A stretch of DNA of 51,746 nucleotides, taken from contig PBOD01000133.1 in assembly GCA_002724215.1 (NCBI GenBank), positions 22,519 through 74,264 on the forward strand, written 5' to 3'. Made by a program: the position numbers and the translations under genes. The notes below the pieces were generated by a model. That model was not told the DNA's origin, made no database searches, and worked only from the letters and a program-made list of their open reading frames with translations. The DNA comes from Gemmatimonadota bacterium (GTDB lineage: Bacteria; Latescibacterota; UBA2968; UBA8231). Of the stretch, positions 1 through 10,864 are shown in pieces; within the stretch, counting starts at the first letter, position 1; every line of letters starts with the position of its first letter.

Positions 1-65
1 AATTTGTATTCTGCCACCGCAAAGCGCAACAGCCGCCAGGAGTTGGGCGAGGGCCTTCCCGCCCG

Positions 66-1127
66 CTAGCCAATAACCTCGGGCAATTCTACTGACAGTT
101 CCGCCGCCAACTCCACAATCTCCCCCCACGCCCCCTCATTCACATACAACCCGTCCCGCATCCGCTCCCGCTTCCGCACATACGCCCGCTCCCCCGGTAA
201 AAACACCTCGTCAAACCCCTCCGCCGGCGCACAGGCCTTCATCCATTCGATGAACCCCTGCACCTCCGCGTAAAATTCCTCCAACGGCTGGAACGCCGCA
301 ACCTTCAACACCGCAATAAACAGCGCATTGCCCGTTCGCTCGGGTGCCTGTTTTGTCATCCCCGCCCCGGAAATCGCCCCCGCCAGAATATCGACCAGCA
401 CCGACAGCCCATAGCCCTTGTGCCCGCTCTGCGGGAAGCCCAACGGCAAAATCGCCCCCGGCGGCGGGCCGTAGTACTCCGCGACCTTGGTCGTTGGCCG
501 ACCCTCGGCATCGACCAGCATACCCGCGGGCGCATCCTCGCCCTTATTGCGCAACAGCCGCATATCCCCACCCGAAATCATGCTCGTGGTCATATCGAGA
601 ATCACCGGCCAGTCGCCGCCGGTCGGCACGCCGCAACAGATCGGGTTGGTCGGCAGCCGGCGGGTGCGCCCGCCGAAGGGGGCCACTGACCAGTCTCCAC
701 CATGGCCATTGGCCGTCATCAAGCAGATGCAGTCCTCGCGCGTGGCCCGCTCGGCGAAGCGGCCCAACCGCGCCACGTGATTGCAGTCGCGCACACCCAC
801 TACCGCCACTGCACCATCGCGGACCTTGTCGAGCGCAACGTCGACCGCCCGCGTCGCCGTCACCGGGCCATAGTTCCAGCCGCCGCTCAAACGCGCGCCA
901 AAATCGCTCTCGTCGATCACGGTCAAATCAGCGCCCAGCTCGACCGTGCCATCGCGCGCCATATTCACATATTGCGGCAGGCGCAGCACACTGTGGGTAT
1001 CGTGCCCCATCAAGCCGGCTTCGACCAGGTGGTCGGCAACCAGCGCCGCGTCAGCGGCGGACACACCGACGCGGTCGAGACAGGCGCGTGCCAGGGCGTC
1101 GAGATCCTCGCAGCGGAAAGTGGGCAT
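66..1127 (-). CDS. Ldh family (malate/L-lactate/ureidoglycolate-type) NAD(P)-dependent dehydrogenase
   Basis: A 353-residue protein of the Ldh2 (malate/L-lactate dehydrogenase) family, which oxidises 2-hydroxyacids with NAD(P) and does not use the Rossmann fold of classical LDH. The N-terminal GHDTHSVLRLPQY block matches the family's conserved GHxSHG/R/Y region with catalytic His. The central DMTTSMISGGDMRL stretch and the LPLGFPQSGHKGYGLSVLVD stretch are the usual substrate/cofactor segments. Length is normal for the family. The start codon overlaps the stop of the upstream lipoprotein gene (TGATG), so the two are probably co-transcribed. The substrate cannot be named from sequence. The family call is firm. 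Confidence 0.85.
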   Translation of the reverse strand: MPTFRCEDLDALARACLDRVGVSAADAALVADHLVEAGLMGHDTHSVLRLPQYVNMARDGTVELGADLTVIDESDFGARLSGGWNYGPVTATRAVDVALDKVRDGAVAVVGVRDCNHVARLGRFAERATREDCICLMTANGHGGDWSVAPFGGRTRRLPTNPICCGVPTGGDWPVILDMTTSMISGGDMRLLRNKGEDAPAGMLVDAEGRPTTKVAEYYGPPPGAILPLGFPQSGHKGYGLSVLVDILAGAISGAGMTKQAPERTGNALFIAVLKVAAFQPLEEFYAEVQGFIEWMKACAPAEGFDEVFLPGERAYVRKRERMRDGLYVNEGAWGEIVELAAELSVELPEVIG

Positions 1128-2284
1128 CAGGGCGCATCCTTTCCGGTCGCAGGCGCGACCACCAATAGGGCGTTGGCGACCGGGCGCTCACCGGTGGGGT
1201 CGGACGGGCTGTTGACCACCTGCTCGCCGACGACCATCGTCGCCGAGCCGCCGCCGTCGAGATTGAGGGCCTGGTAGGCGTTTTCCCTGGCGAGCGCAAA
1301 GTCAGCCAGGCGCATGCGCATGAATTCGGCCAGTTCCGCAAGGCTCATCCCGACGCTGTAACCGGGTTGTCGCCCATCGACGACGACCAGAAACAGCACC
1401 TGCCCGTTCTGCGAATAGCCGATGGCCGTGCGCGGGTGCCGCTCGTCGGCGAAAGTCCGGCTGAGGCGCTCCTTTTCGACCTCGACCGAAATCGCGCCGT
1501 CGCGCAAAATGCGCGGACCGCCGCCGATGGCCTCGACCAGCGCATCGCGCGCCGGCGGTAGCCGACCGTAGAGCCGCACGGTGTCGCCCGGCGCGATGCC
1601 GGCGGCAGCGGCGTAGTCTGGACCGGCCGCCAATAACCACTGGCCGGGATCGAGAACGAGCGGCCAGGCCCGCCGACGGACCTGCTGGACGCGGGCGGTA
1701 ACCGCACCGTTGACAATCGAATTGCCCTCCAATCCCCGTAGCAGGAAGCCCCGTGCCGCGCGCACCGAATCGCGCCACGCGCGGGCATAGTGATTAAAGA
1801 CGACCAGTTCGCCGCGATCCGGCTCGCGGTTGAAACCCGACGCACGCAACTCCTCGCCGCGCGAGGTCAGCACCCCCATTTCGAGCTGATAGACCGCGAT
1901 CAGCGGCGCGCCCGCCGCGCTGATGGCGAAGGCCGAGCGCCGCTGCGGCGTGCGGATCAGGCGACCCTCGTGGATCTGCAGCCCCGCGGTATGGGTAGTC
2001 TTGCCGGTGTAGAGAAAATCTCCGTTGATCGCCGCCAGCGCGCCGGCGGCCAGGCTGCTGGTCTTCTGCACCCCGCCGCGCTCCGACATCGCCATCGCAG
2101 TGCGCAATCGCACACCCGCCGCCCAGGCCGTAGGCAGATCGATCTCAACCACGTGGATCCACCACGGCCCTTCGAGTAGATGGATTTTGTGGTAGACTAC
2201 GCCCGCGGCCAGATCCTCGGTTATGGTGTCCCCCGGCGCGCAACCGAGAAAGGCACCCAGGCACAGCAAGCCACCCAGGATCAT
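1127..2284 (-). CDS. Phosphodiester glycosidase (NAGPA-domain) family lipoprotein or exported protein
   Basis: The mature part carries the NAGPA/DUF2233 fold signature: AAINGDFLY near the N-terminus, EAIGGGPRILRDG in the middle, RHPRTAIGY, and the LNLDGGGSATMVV block near the C-terminus. Members remove N-acetylglucosamine from phosphodiesters or hydrolyse related glycosyl-phosphodiester bonds, mostly outside the cytoplasm. I place the start at the ATG at 2284 because it gives a hydrophobic signal segment ending in GAFLGC, a plausible though imperfect lipobox. The frame stays open upstream to a TTG at 2386, but that TTG is the -35 box of a good promoter. The stop overlaps the next gene's start. 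The substrate is unknown. Confidence 0.78.
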   Translation of the reverse strand: MILGGLLCLGAFLGCAPGDTITEDLAAGVVYHKIHLLEGPWWIHVVEIDLPTAWAAGVRLRTAMAMSERGGVQKTSSLAAGALAAINGDFLYTGKTTHTAGLQIHEGRLIRTPQRRSAFAISAAGAPLIAVYQLEMGVLTSRGEELRASGFNREPDRGELVVFNHYARAWRDSVRAARGFLLRGLEGNSIVNGAVTARVQQVRRRAWPLVLDPGQWLLAAGPDYAAAAGIAPGDTVRLYGRLPPARDALVEAIGGGPRILRDGAISVEVEKERLSRTFADERHPRTAIGYSQNGQVLFLVVVDGRQPGYSVGMSLAELAEFMRMRLADFALARENAYQALNLDGGGSATMVVGEQVVNSPSDPTGERPVANALLVVAPATGKDAP

Positions 2285-2357
2285 CGGGCGCCAGTGCGCG
2301 CCGCGTATAGTAGTGTGAGATTTCACGAGGCTAAGGGAGGGTAGCAAACCGCGACTG

Positions 2358-2386
2358 AATGTAGCCAAGCCCCCCGGCAGTGTCAA
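2358..2386 (-). promoter_or_regulatory. Sigma70-type promoter for the 2284-66 operon
   Basis: On the minus strand a perfect TTGACA (2386-2381) is followed after 17 bases by TACATT (2363-2358, four of six consensus positions). Transcription would start near 2351, leaving a leader of about 65 bases before the ATG at 2284. It lies in the 299-base divergent spacer 2285-2583. In that spacer the plus-strand gene shows only a weak TTGACC near 2513 with no clear -10. Confidence 0.6.
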
Positions 2387-2583
2387 TCAGCGCAACAGGG
2401 TCAACCGCCGAACCAACCGCCGCGCGTCCGTCCGCCAGGCGGCGGGGACCGGCGGCCCCAGGAGCTACACCCTGCCCCAATCGACTGGCGATTTCAATCG
2501 GCCATTTCCCGATTGACCAGATCGCTGCGGATCTACTCTTTAAGTTGCCACAACGCGTACCACCACACAGCGGAAAGGCACCC

Positions 2584-3582
2584 ATGCAAACTCGCCAGAT
2601 ACACCTCAAGCGCCGGCCCGAAGGGCTGCCTGTAAGCGACGACTTCGCACTTGTCAGTAGCGATCTCCCCGACCTCACGGCGGGTCAAGTCCTGGTCCGC
2701 AACCGCTACATGTCGGTCGACCCCTACATGCGCGGCCGCATGCGCGACAGCGCCAGCTACGCCGCGCCCTTCGCGACGGGCGCCCCACTCGATGGCCACA
2801 GCGTCGGCGAGGTCGTCGCCTCTGCAGATCCCAACTATGCAGAGGGCGACGCGGTCACCGGCTTCGGCGCCTGGCGCGAACACTTTATCGCCCTGGGCAA
2901 AGACCTCGCCCGCGTCGATCCGACCCACGCGCCGCTACAGACCTATATCGGCACCCTCGGTATGCCGGGCATGACCGCCTATGTCGGCCTCCTCGACATC
3001 GGCCGCGCCGAAGCCGGGCAAACCGTCTTTGTCTCCGCCGCCGCCGGCGCCGTCGGCTCCATCGTCGGCCAAATCGCCAAGATCAAAGGCTGCCGCGTCG
3101 TCGGCAGCGCCGGCAGCGAGGCAAAGGTCGCCTGGCTCACCAGCGAGGCCGGCTTCGACGCCGCTTTCAACTACAAGACCGTCGAACACCTCCCAGACGC
3201 CCTCGTTCACCACTGCCCCGAGGGCATCGACCTCTACTACGACAATGTCGGCGGCGCCCACCTCGAAGCCGCCATCGCCCACATGAACATGCACGGCCGC
3301 ATCGCGCTGTGCGGCATGATCGGCCACTACAATGCCACCGAGCCGGCGCCGGGACCGCGCAATTTGATGCTCGCCGTCGGCAAGCGGCTGGCACTACAGG
3401 GCTTTATCGTCAGCGACCACGAGGAACGCCGCGCCGACTTCTACACCGATATGGGTGCATGGATAGCTGCGGGCAAGATCACGTGGCGGGAGACGGTCGT
3501 ACGAGGTCTCGAAAACGCGCCCGAGGCCTTTATCGGCCTCTTCCACGGCAACAACTTCGGCAAGATGGTGGTCGAATTGTAG
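2584..3582 (+). CDS. NADP-dependent MDR oxidoreductase, CurA/PTGR (leukotriene B4 dehydrogenase) type
   Basis: A 333-residue zinc-independent medium-chain reductase that typically reduces the double bond of alpha,beta-unsaturated ketones or aldehydes with NADPH. Seen: MSVDPYMRGRM near residue 50, a family hallmark, and the nucleotide-binding stretch AAAGAVGS at residues 152-159, the usual AxxGxxGS form. FYDNVGG-like and HGRIALCGMI blocks follow, as in CurA and PTGR. I start at the ATG at 2584 because GGAAAGG lies just upstream. An in-frame extension to 2380 has no family similarity. It stands alone, with the next gene 76 bases downstream. Confidence 0.85.
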   Translation: MQTRQIHLKRRPEGLPVSDDFALVSSDLPDLTAGQVLVRNRYMSVDPYMRGRMRDSASYAAPFATGAPLDGHSVGEVVASADPNYAEGDAVTGFGAWREHFIALGKDLARVDPTHAPLQTYIGTLGMPGMTAYVGLLDIGRAEAGQTVFVSAAAGAVGSIVGQIAKIKGCRVVGSAGSEAKVAWLTSEAGFDAAFNYKTVEHLPDALVHHCPEGIDLYYDNVGGAHLEAAIAHMNMHGRIALCGMIGHYNATEPAPGPRNLMLAVGKRLALQGFIVSDHEERRADFYTDMGAWIAAGKITWRETVVRGLENAPEAFIGLFHGNNFGKMVVEL

Positions 3583-3658
3583 ACCGACTGGCCAGCAACC
3601 CGACGGCACCCTTTATTAGATCCGATTCGCCACCACATAGAGAAAGGAAAATCCGACA

Positions 3659-4666
3659 ATGAAAGCCATCCTCGTCGGCCTGGGCGGTCGCGGCCGCTAC
3701 TGGCTCGACCAGTGCCTGCAGCAAGAGGGCGTCGATATTGCCGCCTGCGTCGAACCCTACGCAGAAAATCGCCAGCGCGCCATAGAAGATCAGGGCATTG
3801 ACGCCGACCAGATTTACGACGACCTATCGCAAGCCCTCGACGCAGTACAAGCCGACTTCGTCCTCGACATCACTCCCCCGGTCGTGCACGAGGAAATCGC
3901 CATGCAGACCTTCGCCGCCGGCCTGCACCTGCTCGGCGAAAAGCCCTTGAGCGACGACTACCGGGCCGCACAACGCATCGTCGCCGCCGGCCAGGAAGCC
4001 GGCGTCAGACACATGATCACCCAGAACTACCGCTTTGCCGGATTACCGCGCACCACCCGCCGCCTGCTCGCCGCAGATCTCATCGGCCAGGTCGGTCAGC
4101 TCGATGTCTCGCTCTACGTCAACTGGGCCGATCTCCCGGGCTCGCACTACGTCACCGAGCCCTATATGTTCCTCACCGACATGGGCATCCACCACTTCGA
4201 CATGATGCGCTACACCCTCGGCAAAGATCCCATAAGCGCCCACGCCCTGACCTGGAACCTGCCCTGGGGCTGGCACCAGGGCGATGCCGCACAACTGATC
4301 CTCTTTCGCTTCGAGGACGGCGTCATGGCCACCCATCGCGGCGTTGGCTGCACCGTCGGCCACGTGCCCGCCGGGCACAATGGCGAGTGGCGCTACGAGG
4401 GACCGCGCGGCACCCTGACCTGGGAGGGCTTCGACCTCTTCCACAGCCACCAGCACAAGGCCGACCTCAAGGTACGGCGCCAGGTCGAACTCGACGACAC
4501 CGGCGAGGGCGATCAGAATCCAGTGCTGCGCGAATTCGTCGCCGCGCTCTCGGAGGATCGCGAGCCCGAGTGCAGTGCCGCCGACAATATCAAATCTATG
4601 GGCATGGTCTTCGCCGCAGTGCAGAGCGCAAAGCAAGGCCGCGAGATCCAGATCGCCGATCTCTAA
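3659..4666 (+). CDS. Gfo/Idh/MocA family oxidoreductase
   Basis: A 335-residue NAD(P)-dependent sugar or cyclitol dehydrogenase-like protein. The N-terminal Rossmann motif GLGGRG is at residues 7-12, and the conserved EKPLS block with the cofactor-contacting Lys is at 94-98. The second half has the MGIHHFDMMRY segment that supplies the catalytic His in this family. AAAGGA lies 11 bases before the ATG. The substrate is not predictable. Neighbouring sugar- and hydroxyacid-type enzymes suggest use of environmental carbohydrates or polyols. Confidence 0.85.
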   Translation: MKAILVGLGGRGRYWLDQCLQQEGVDIAACVEPYAENRQRAIEDQGIDADQIYDDLSQALDAVQADFVLDITPPVVHEEIAMQTFAAGLHLLGEKPLSDDYRAAQRIVAAGQEAGVRHMITQNYRFAGLPRTTRRLLAADLIGQVGQLDVSLYVNWADLPGSHYVTEPYMFLTDMGIHHFDMMRYTLGKDPISAHALTWNLPWGWHQGDAAQLILFRFEDGVMATHRGVGCTVGHVPAGHNGEWRYEGPRGTLTWEGFDLFHSHQHKADLKVRRQVELDDTGEGDQNPVLREFVAALSEDREPECSAADNIKSMGMVFAAVQSAKQGREIQIADL

Positions 4667-4726
4667 AGACAAAGGGCCGCGACCGGGATGATCCCGTCGC
4701 GACCCCCTATATCGAGTACCGGGTCT

Positions 4727-5890
4727 TCAGTCTTTTGCCGCAGTCCGCATCAACGCCGCGTAAACCTCCACGCCCCTGTTGAGTTCCGCCACGTCGATCC
4801 ACTCGTCGGCCGTGTGGCCCTGCGCAATATCGCCCGGCCCCAATACCACCGCCGGTATCCCCGCCAGCCCAAAGCTGCTCGCATCCGTGCCATAGCCGAC
4901 GCCCTGCAGTTGCGCGGGCATGGCCAGATCTGCCAGCACCGCCGCCACAAAAGTCGCAAACGCCTCGCCGCCGCTGGGGTCGAGCGGCGAGTCCACCATT
5001 GCCGGCTCGTCCTGCACCACCTCGAGATTCGGATCCCGGCGCCGCAACTGTTCCAGCACCGCCTCCACCGCCGGCTGGATGTCGCGCGGATCCTCGCCCG
5101 GCACCACGCGGCGATCGACGTGTATTGCGCAGTGTTCCGGCACGATGTTGATCTGCACTCCGCCGGCGATCATATTGACGCTGCACTGCGCCTTGCCCGT
5201 AAGCGGATGCGACGCCGTCAGCCGCGGGATATACTCCGTCTCCAGCGCCCGTACCACTGCGACCATCGCACTGATCGCCGACCGCCCCTGGGCCGGGTCT
5301 GACGAATGCGCCGCCTGCCCTCTGGTGCGTATCGACCAGCGCACTACCCCATTGTGCGCCACCACCGGCAGGAGCCGCGTCGGCTCGCCGACCACCACCC
5401 CTGCGGGCCGCCAACCCAGCCCTGGCAATTGCTCGGCGACGAAAGTCCGCACCCCAGTCTTGTAGATCTCCTCGTCGAGCGTAAAGACAATAGCGACATT
5501 ATTCGGCCCGCCCACCCCTTGCGCGTACTCCCGCAACGCCCACAGCATGGCCGCACCCGTGCCCTTGGTGTCGCAGGCCCCCCGCCCATAGAGCCGCCCG
5601 CCACGTATCGCGCCGGCAAAGGGATCGACCGTCATGCCCTCGACGCTAACCGTGTCCAAATGGCTCTCGAACAATAGCCACGGCGCTTCGGCGGCCACCT
5701 CGTGACTCACCAATAGATTGAAGCCCTGCCCCGACACCGGCAGCCTCCGAGTCGCCAAACCCATATCCCGCGCCAGATCGTCCAGATACTTCGACAACGC
5801 CAACTCGGCGTCAGCCGCGCCCGATATATTGGAATTAACCGTATCGAAGCCGACCATGGCCTGGAGTAATTGCTCACACGATACTGGCAT
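4727..5890 (-). CDS. M20 family metallopeptidase (ArgE/DapE/carboxypeptidase G2-like)
   Basis: A 387-residue zinc-dependent amidohydrolase that releases the acyl group or C-terminal residue of N-acyl amino acids or dipeptides. The co-catalytic zinc ligands are visible: the SHLDTV block (His77, Asp79), GRGACDTKG with bridging Asp107, and LDEE with Glu140/Glu141. The dimerisation lid domain follows, then HTADEWI near the C-terminus. I choose the ATG at 5890 because AGGGGGTG lies just upstream. The frame is open much further, but only across the divergent spacer and antisense of the next gene. The length is normal for ArgE-like members. Confidence 0.85.
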   Translation of the reverse strand: MPVSCEQLLQAMVGFDTVNSNISGAADAELALSKYLDDLARDMGLATRRLPVSGQGFNLLVSHEVAAEAPWLLFESHLDTVSVEGMTVDPFAGAIRGGRLYGRGACDTKGTGAAMLWALREYAQGVGGPNNVAIVFTLDEEIYKTGVRTFVAEQLPGLGWRPAGVVVGEPTRLLPVVAHNGVVRWSIRTRGQAAHSSDPAQGRSAISAMVAVVRALETEYIPRLTASHPLTGKAQCSVNMIAGGVQINIVPEHCAIHVDRRVVPGEDPRDIQPAVEAVLEQLRRRDPNLEVVQDEPAMVDSPLDPSGGEAFATFVAAVLADLAMPAQLQGVGYGTDASSFGLAGIPAVVLGPGDIAQGHTADEWIDVAELNRGVEVYAALMRTAAKD

Positions 5891-5934
5891 ATTGCACCCC
5901 CTGTTGACATCCGTTAGCCGTGTAGCCGGACTGT

Positions 5935-5964
5935 AGTATAAGCTTCTTCTGCCCCCATACCCAA
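5935..5964 (-). promoter_or_regulatory. Candidate sigma70 promoter for the M20 gene
   Basis: Minus-strand TTGGGT (5964-5959) and TATACT (5940-5935, five of six) are separated by 18 bases. The start site would be near 5928, about 38 bases before the ATG at 5890. It is back-to-back with the plus-strand promoter at 6015-6043 in a 159-base divergent spacer. Confidence 0.45.
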
Positions 5965-6014
5965 TACCGCGACCGCCTACATCTACTCGCATACCATCGG
6001 CTGGCACGCAGCCG

Positions 6015-6043
6015 TTGACCCCCCATCCCCACCGCCGTACAAT
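6015..6043 (+). promoter_or_regulatory. Sigma70-type promoter of the propeller regulator; implies a leaderless mRNA
   Basis: TTGACC (6015-6020), a 17-base spacer and TACAAT (6038-6043, five of six). The expected start site, six to eight bases past the -10 box, coincides with the ATG at 6050, and no Shine-Dalgarno sequence precedes that ATG. The transcript would therefore be leaderless. Confidence 0.55.
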
Positions 6044-6049
6044 TCCCCT

Positions 6050-9187
<3,138 letters not shown>

Positions 9188-9210
9188 GACGATATATAAC
9201 CCCACAGAGA

Positions 9211-9295
9211 CTAAATATCGCCCTTTATGTAAGATCATTAAGTATACTTGAAATCAGCACCCCGATTGAATATAGGGGGCTATATTTCGCCCCTT
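9211..9295. repeat. 16-base direct repeat pair, candidate activator-binding sites
   Basis: Copy A is 9211-9226 and copy B is 9280-9295. They differ at three positions and start 69 bases apart. Both lie about 100 to 180 bases upstream of the -24/-12-like element, the normal range for sigma54 enhancer sites. Binding by the product of the 6050-9187 gene is an inference. Confidence 0.4.
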
Positions 9296-9302
9296 GTATT
9301 CA
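9267..9302 (+). repeat. 14-bp inverted repeat (hairpin or activator site)
   Basis: TGAATATAGGGGGC (9267-9280) pairs with GCCCCTTGTATTCA (9289-9302) through 14 pairs, two of them T-G wobbles, around an 8-base loop. No T-run follows, so it is not a classical terminator for the upstream gene, although it could stall transcription. As DNA it could be a dimeric activator-binding site. Confidence 0.5.
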
Positions 9303-9391
9303 ATTAACCCTTCGCTATAGCTTGTTCCATTAAGCAAATAAGTTATTGTTTTTATTGTTTATATAAAATCATTTTTCACATTTGTAACCCA

Positions 9392-9405
9392 GGCATAAAG
9401 CTTGC
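9392..9405 (+). promoter_or_regulatory. Sigma54-type (-24/-12) promoter candidate
   Basis: GG at 9392-9393 and GC at 9404-9405 are exactly ten bases apart, within AGGCAT-aaagc-TTGC, close to the TGGCAC-N5-TTGC consensus. The start site would be near 9417, about 39 bases before the ATG at 9456. Its position directly after a sigma54 activator gene supports the call. Confidence 0.55.
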
Positions 9406-9455
9406 CTGTGAATATGTATGAATCGGCATATTTCTATCATTGTAAGGAGTCCGCC

Positions 9456-9872
9456 ATGCAAGCTGTAAAATTCACGCCCCAGGATCAGCGCGAGGCCCTG
9501 CGCCTGCGCGCCTGGCAACTCAAACAATCCGGCTGGAAGCAAAAAGACATCGCCGACAGCCTCGGCGTCAGCCAGACCGCGGTCAGCAACTGGATCCGCC
9601 GGGTGCGCCAGAGCGGCACCCAATCGCTGCGCACCCGCCACTCCCCCGGCGCCCCATCGCGCCTGGACACCACGCAAAAATCCTCGCTGATCCAACTCCT
9701 CGAACAGGGCCCCGGTGCCCACGGCTTCGCCAGCGGCAACTGGACCTATTCCCGCATCGCCCACTTTATCGCCCAGCGCTTCGGGGTTTCGTATCACCAG
9801 TCGCACATTCCCAAATTGCTCAAAACCCTCGATTGGGTCCCGCAGCACCGGCGCCAATTGCCGCAAGGCTAA
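9456..9872 (+). CDS. Stand-alone winged-helix/HTH protein related to the N-terminal half of IS630-type transposases
   Basis: A 138-residue basic protein. Residues about 5-60 form a helix-turn-helix (KQKDIADSLGVSQTAVSNWI). Residues about 75-130 are the winged-helix segment of IS630/Tc1-type transposases (GPGAHGFASGNWTYSRIAHFI, then the RFGVSYHQSHIPKLLKTL stretch). The protein ends where the DDE catalytic domain would begin, and no DDE remnant follows. The ATG at 9456 has AAGGAG upstream; an earlier in-frame ATG at 9402 falls inside the promoter-like element. Its own ribosome site, candidate sigma54 promoter and terminator argue for a domesticated regulator, but an orphaned IS630 orfA cannot be excluded. 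Confidence 0.75.
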   Translation: MQAVKFTPQDQREALRLRAWQLKQSGWKQKDIADSLGVSQTAVSNWIRRVRQSGTQSLRTRHSPGAPSRLDTTQKSSLIQLLEQGPGAHGFASGNWTYSRIAHFIAQRFGVSYHQSHIPKLLKTLDWVPQHRRQLPQG

Positions 9873-9894
9873 ATAAAGCAGACGCCAGGTATTC

Positions 9895-9922
9895 GCCCCC
9901 GGTAGCCGTGGCCGCCGGGGGC
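9895..9922 (+). terminator. Rho-independent-like terminator of the HTH gene
   Basis: A perfect 8-bp GC stem, GCCCCCGG (9895-9902) with CCGGGGGC (9915-9922), has a 12-base loop and is followed by TTTGCTTT. An outer AAAGCA/TGCTTT pair (9875-9880 and 9925-9930) frames it. It starts 22 bases after the stop codon. Confidence 0.6.
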
Positions 9923-9995
9923 TTTGCTTTAGCCGGCTTCGATTGCCAGGGCTATGGCTCGCCTGTATTATTTAAGCGCTGATAAGGAATCCCCC

Positions 9996-10769
9996 ATGCA
10001 ATTGACCCGGCAGCAAAAACTTCAATTCCACCGCGATGGCTATCTCAAAATCCCCGGCGCGGTGCCCCTGATCATGATCGACCGGGCCCTGCGCGCGATC
10101 AACCACTCGCTCGGCGAGCAGGGCATGAACAAGGACGATCTGCCCACCCTGCGCGCCCAATCCTATTGCAGCGAAGTCCAGCAAGACCCAGCGCTTACCG
10201 ACCTCTTCAATCGCTCGCCGGTCTTCCCCCTGGCCGAGTCGCTGCTCGGTGCGGGCAAGGTCCAGTCCACCGGCTCCGGTCAAATCGCCCTGCGCTTTCC
10301 CTCCGCTCTCGACGCTGAGCCACCCGCTCCGCGCGGCCATCTCGACGGCCTCGGCTCCGGCCTCAACGGCCAAGCCAAGGGCCAATACCGCCGCAGCTTC
10401 ACCGGCCTGGCGGTGGTCCTGCTCTCACCATTGACCGGCGACTACGGCGGCAATTTCACCGTCTGGCCCGGCTCGCACGCCTTCTTCGAAGAATATTTCA
10501 AGGAAAATGGCCACGAAATCCTAGCTCAGGGCATGCCCCAGGTCGACCTGCCGCACGGCCCGGTGCAAGTCACCGGCGAGCCCGGCGATGCCATCCTCGC
10601 CCACCACCTGCTCGTCCACACCGCCGCCCCCAACGCCTCGTCCCACATCCGCTACGCGGCGATTTTCCGCCTGCGCCACAAGGACTGCGAAGATATCGGC
10701 CCCGCAGCCTATACCGACATGTGGCGCGAATGGCCCGGTATCCGGGAGGCCCTGGCCGAAACCACATGA
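9996..10769 (+). CDS. Phytanoyl-CoA dioxygenase (PhyH) family Fe(II)/2-oxoglutarate oxygenase
   Basis: A 257-residue double-stranded beta-helix oxygenase. The iron triad is visible as HLD (His115, Asp117) and the distal His208 in LLVHTAAPN, with Arg219 placed to bind 2-oxoglutarate. The VWPGSH block (about 157-161) is typical of the family. The ATG at 9996 has AAGGAA upstream. The substrate is unknown. It starts a PhyH-PhyH-HpcH row on the same strand. Confidence 0.82.
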   Translation: MQLTRQQKLQFHRDGYLKIPGAVPLIMIDRALRAINHSLGEQGMNKDDLPTLRAQSYCSEVQQDPALTDLFNRSPVFPLAESLLGAGKVQSTGSGQIALRFPSALDAEPPAPRGHLDGLGSGLNGQAKGQYRRSFTGLAVVLLSPLTGDYGGNFTVWPGSHAFFEEYFKENGHEILAQGMPQVDLPHGPVQVTGEPGDAILAHHLLVHTAAPNASSHIRYAAIFRLRHKDCEDIGPAAYTDMWREWPGIREALAETT

Positions 10770-10864
10770 ACGAGCCCATTCCCTGGGACAAGCACGACCT
10801 CTGCGCCCTGACCGCCGTGCGCCATTGACATTCCGAACGGTTAGTACACCAACGGAGAAACCAC

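Larger units (their letters stand above)
9188..9455. promoter_or_regulatory. AT-rich regulatory spacer between the sigma54 activator and the HTH gene
   Basis: 268 bases, clearly more AT-rich than everything around it. It contains a direct repeat (9211-9226 and 9280-9295, 13 of 16 identical, form CTAWATWTCGCCCYTT). It also holds an inverted repeat with 14-base arms (9267-9280 and 9289-9302), a -24/-12-like element at 9392-9405 and an AAGGAG ribosome site before 9456. The order repeats, then -24/-12, then gene is that of a sigma54 control region. Confidence 0.55.

Noticed and set aside
1-65. Short GC-rich inverted repeat near 45-64 as a terminator for the first operon
   Set aside because: The stem has a bulge and no T-run on the minus strand, so I do not call it.
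5903-5909. TTGACA on the plus strand near 5904 as promoter of the regulator
   Set aside because: No -10-like hexamer lies 16-18 bases downstream, and it overlaps the M20 ribosome-site region. The TTGACC/TACAAT pair at 6015-6043 is much better.
10766-10828. A 20-codon frame starting ATGA-overlapped with the first PhyH stop
   Set aside because: It has a coupled start but is too short, has no match to a known leader peptide, and no attenuator structure follows.
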